From Campylorhamphus procurvoides (Eukaryota; Chordata; Aves; Passeriformes; Dendrocolaptidae): a stretch of DNA of 64,000 bases. The notes below the pieces were generated by a model. It did not search any database and was not told the DNA's origin. It saw nothing but the letters and a program-made list of their open reading frames with translations. Positions within the stretch are counted from its first letter, which is position 1. Every line of letters starts with the position of its first letter. The stretch is from positions 1,208,166-1,272,165 of the forward strand of contig WBMV01001906.1 in the NCBI GenBank assembly GCA_013396655.1. The letters are read 5' to 3'. The position numbers were made by a program, and so were the translations under genes. Below, in pieces: positions 60,901 to 64,000 of the stretch.

Positions 60901-63900
60901 CAGTGAGAACTGATAACACTACTCAATGCTCAGCACATTAGTGATGGTGTGAGGGTAAAAGGCAGGATATGGCATTGCTCTTGTGTAGCTATTTAATTAA
61001 GTAAATGGATTTTGCAGTCCTTTCGGCACCTGAAGGTGCTGCCTACCAAGTTTGTAAGACCTCAGAGGTTTTAGTCTTTATTGCTGCTGCCAAGTTTATC
61101 TGGCTGCTCTTGTTACAAAACTGGACCACAGAGGAGGAACTGGGCAATCTCCCCCTGTCGGTGAGTGAATAGATATCAGCATTCATTAGTGTAATTCGGA
61201 TTCGTTAGAATAAGGGGACTGACTATGAGAATGCAGTGCCTTGTAGGGGAAGGTAATTTGATCCACCTTTTTCCTTAGAAAGCATTCGAGCAAACCAGTG
61301 GTAAAGGCACTTCAGAAATCACTTCATACAGATGTAGAGGTGTGTTTGGACATTAATGGAAATTCTCAGTGTCAGGAGTGTCTGATTGCATGTGGGAACA
61401 CTCTAGTGTACAAAGTATCTGTGATCCTGCCAGGAAGGGACTGAGAGCAAATCCAGAGGGTGTCAGATACTTTGCAAACCTCCTTCAAGGTTTCCCTCCA
61501 TGCCCAGCATGCTGGAGGGCATGTTTTATGGATAGAGCTGTACATCACACAGCATCACTAATGTGGAATGGCAGTGTGGAGCTGTGTGTTTTCTGCTTTA
61601 TTATTTGTGTCCTGTAGGGCAGATTGAATATTTCATTGGTCCTTCACACCCCTTTACCCAAAAGCCTGACTTTTGGGTTAGGCAAATATTTTTCTTGATA
61701 AGAGATATCATCACAGCACAGCAAGTCTTCAGTGGGATTTTAGCTTTTACTTATGCATTCTAGAAAATGGCAAACACTGTGAATATTTACTTGTGATATA
61801 GAAGGATTCCTTGGATATACATTATCTGGTTAGCTGCAATTTCTGTTTAGGATATCCATATGAAAAAGCTTCCTCTTACTCAGTTTCCTAAAATTTATGA
61901 AGTGATCAAACTTCGTGCTCAGATATACAGTGATTCTAGAATTGGAATCTAACACAGATGTCAGCCTTGAAAGGTGTTTCTCATGGGCATGCAGCTTATC
62001 AGAAGCTTCTGTAGTTGGTAATCTCTGTTTAAACTTACAAATTCATGGCCAAGTTCAACACTTTTTTGCACCAGCATCTTAATGTCACGTTCCAGACCCT
62101 GACAAAAGTTATTCTGACTTCATGGTTTTCATTAGGTCAATGCAACTGTTCTTATTTTTTCCAATATTACAAGTATAGAGATCTTTGGCATTTGTTTTTC
62201 ATATTCTTGGTTTCTAAGAATCTTTGGTATGCCTAAAAATTTATATTGGAAGACCATTAGATTGTGTGTTTCTGATTTCAAAACCTCAAAAGTCAGTGCC
62301 ACCTTTTTGCATTTAGTTGTCGTTGTGAACAGCTAATATTTGGGAACATACTAAATTATTGGGAGAGCATCTTTGAATAAGATGCCAACAGTTAAGCTTT
62401 TAGTAGAAACCTGGAACTGCTGTGAAAAACTCAGTCTGTGTTGTGGCTTGTCTGTGCAGAGCTCAGAGTATGAAATGGTTTCAGCGTGTCCTGTTAGGGC
62501 TCCTCAGCCACTCCTTCAGCAGAGTTTGCTGGCAGGCAGTTTTCTGCTCATGGCAGAGAAAGAAAATGTTATGAAAGCAGAGACTGATTTCAGAGTGCTG
62601 CCTTCAGAGGGAAAATAGCCACCACCTACCCTCCCAAACTCTGCTCTAGTCTTCAACTCCAGAGCTTAATGGGGAGGTAGTGAGGCATTGAATTACTTAA
62701 TGACTGGCTCTTCTGTCTGTGCCTCGTGTGATGTAGGTGTCCCTGCTGTCAAACATTATTAGGAGGTTATATGACTGTGTGACAGTGCACAAACCTCTTG
62801 TGAGGTTGGTTTGAGGTTTCAGATGTTTGTGAACAATCTTTTATGGCAAATTACCTTTTTCCCTTTGGGATGGGAAAGCTTTTGAGAGCTGCTTCATTTG
62901 GAACTGACACAGTAAATCTTCTCATGCTGTTCGTGCTGGTTAAAGTGAGTAAGGCAACTTCACCTGTACTCCTGTGTTTTGTTTGTGGTAGCTGTTAATT
63001 CCACTTTTGGATTTGTGTGGTGGAGGGCAGGGAGACCAACAGCTGATGTGGTGTTATGTGAAATAGGAGAATAAATATTGGTAGAAGTTAGCACTGCTTT
63101 TATTTCATTACCTTGTATGGAAGATTTCCTGTGTCACTTGGTAACTGTATATCCAGGGATACATTTCAATATGAGTTTATGCTATTCCTTTCCTTTTTTT
63201 TTTTTCCTTTATGTCACCAAGTAGCATCATTTTTCAATGACAGAAGGACTTGAGATTTATTCCAGTGTACTTCATCTAAATGTTTGGCTGAATTTTGAAG
63301 TCTCACATGTTGTTTTTCTTACTCCTAGGAACTCTTCAAAACAGTGAGCAGGTGCTCAGATAACAGTAGTATTCAAGTTGGAGTATTTTTCAAAGCTATC
63401 TATCTAGTATAAACAAGGAAGCATTTTTAAAAGATATCTAAAACAAACTAGACATACATCTAACCCATTTAAATAGTTTTCTGAACATTTTAGAGATAAC
63501 TTGCTTAAAAACACCTGGGCTGGCACACAGTTTCCTTTTACTCTTTACCTAAAATGGTGTCCTCTTACAGGATCCTTGCTGTTGAACCTTTCTGTATTTT
63601 TTTTGTTGTGAGGCATCAGAAATTTAGTGGAGAGGCAGTGTCTTATACCTGTTGAGGTGAATTGTTTTTACAATGCGCAGAGCTTTGGTACTGCTGAGCA
63701 AAATGTGTACACCCAATTTCAGTCTGAGTGCTCCAAGTTGTAAATATGGGGTTTTCTTGACACCAGCTGCAGTCTGATACCATCTTATAACTAATTGTCA
63801 TCCTCCTTGAGACTGGAAATTCAACCAAGCACCATTTTCCCCACATGTAAGGTAGATCTGAGTATTTTGTTTTGTATTCTTGGCTCACACTGTTCAGATA

Positions 63901-64000
63901 TATCAGGATAACTTGGGGAGAATGCAGTTCTGCAGCAGTGCAGTAAGTGACAGGACAATTCCTGTGTTGTTCATTTAGAGATGGGTCAAAATAGAATCAC
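54991..64000 (+). other. CCSER2: CCSER2 intron 3 (runs off the window)
   Basis: This is at least 9 kb of intron. I searched by eye for the next exon (in mammals it codes DILNN followed by a Glu/Asp-rich DLEDDD stretch) and found no match. The content is AT-rich, with TTG triplet and T-rich simple stretches and no recognised gene. The last 11 bases (63990-64000, AATAGAATCAC) are the reverse complement of a CR1 3' terminus and may mark an antisense CR1 continuing to the right. Confidence 0.7.

Noticed and set aside
55000..64000. CCSER2 exon 4
   Set aside because: No frame resembling the expected DILNN and acidic segment was found; the small GAACTCTTCAAAACAGTGAGCAG piece at 63329-63351 has AG and GT flanks but does not fit the CCSER2 sequence.
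1..64000. tRNA genes, CRISPR arrays, operons, prophage or defence islands
   Set aside because: None seen; the window is vertebrate genomic DNA with one interrupted gene and interspersed repeats.

Overview
This is vertebrate nuclear DNA, almost certainly from a bird and probably a songbird. The reasons are several 5'-truncated CR1 LINE 3' ends, one LTR fragment of a type I associate with passerine genomes, large introns and intergenic space, and a single GC-rich CpG-island promoter that contains an assembly gap (54 Ns, 40346-40399). There is nothing prokaryotic here: no operons, CRISPR arrays or mobile gene cassettes.

Only one protein-coding gene can be supported. It is CCSER2 (coiled-coil serine-rich protein 2, also FAM190B, or Gcap14 in mouse), on the + strand. 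Its CpG-island promoter lies at about 39.9-40.56 kb. A probable 5' UTR exon ends at a strong donor at 40905. A long intron 1 of about 11.5 kb runs to 52420. The large exon 2 (52421-53897) holds the start codon and residues 1-479. Intron 2 is short (893 bp), and exon 3 (54791-54990) codes residues 480-546. The last 9 kb are intron 3. I could not find the next exon, so the C-terminal part, including the family's coiled coil, should lie to the right of the window.

The left 39 kb are non-coding as far as I can read. They hold CR1 copies (about 3.5-4.06, 20.9-21.1, 31.5-31.9, 33.9-34.2 and 39.5-40.0 kb), an ERV-type solo LTR fragment (16.6-16.86 kb), an old MIR-type SINE (38.57-38.79 kb), two clear microsatellites, and AT-rich stretches dense in homeodomain-like cores that are candidate conserved regulatory elements. 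No conservation data were available to test those candidates.

The most useful points for follow-up are all in or near the CCSER2 5' region: the gap inside the core promoter, a full palindromic CRE beside a GC box, a pair of oppositely oriented CR1 fragments abutting the island, several upstream ORFs including one that overlaps the main start, and a NAGNAG acceptor on exon 3. I found no convincing previously undescribed system in this window.
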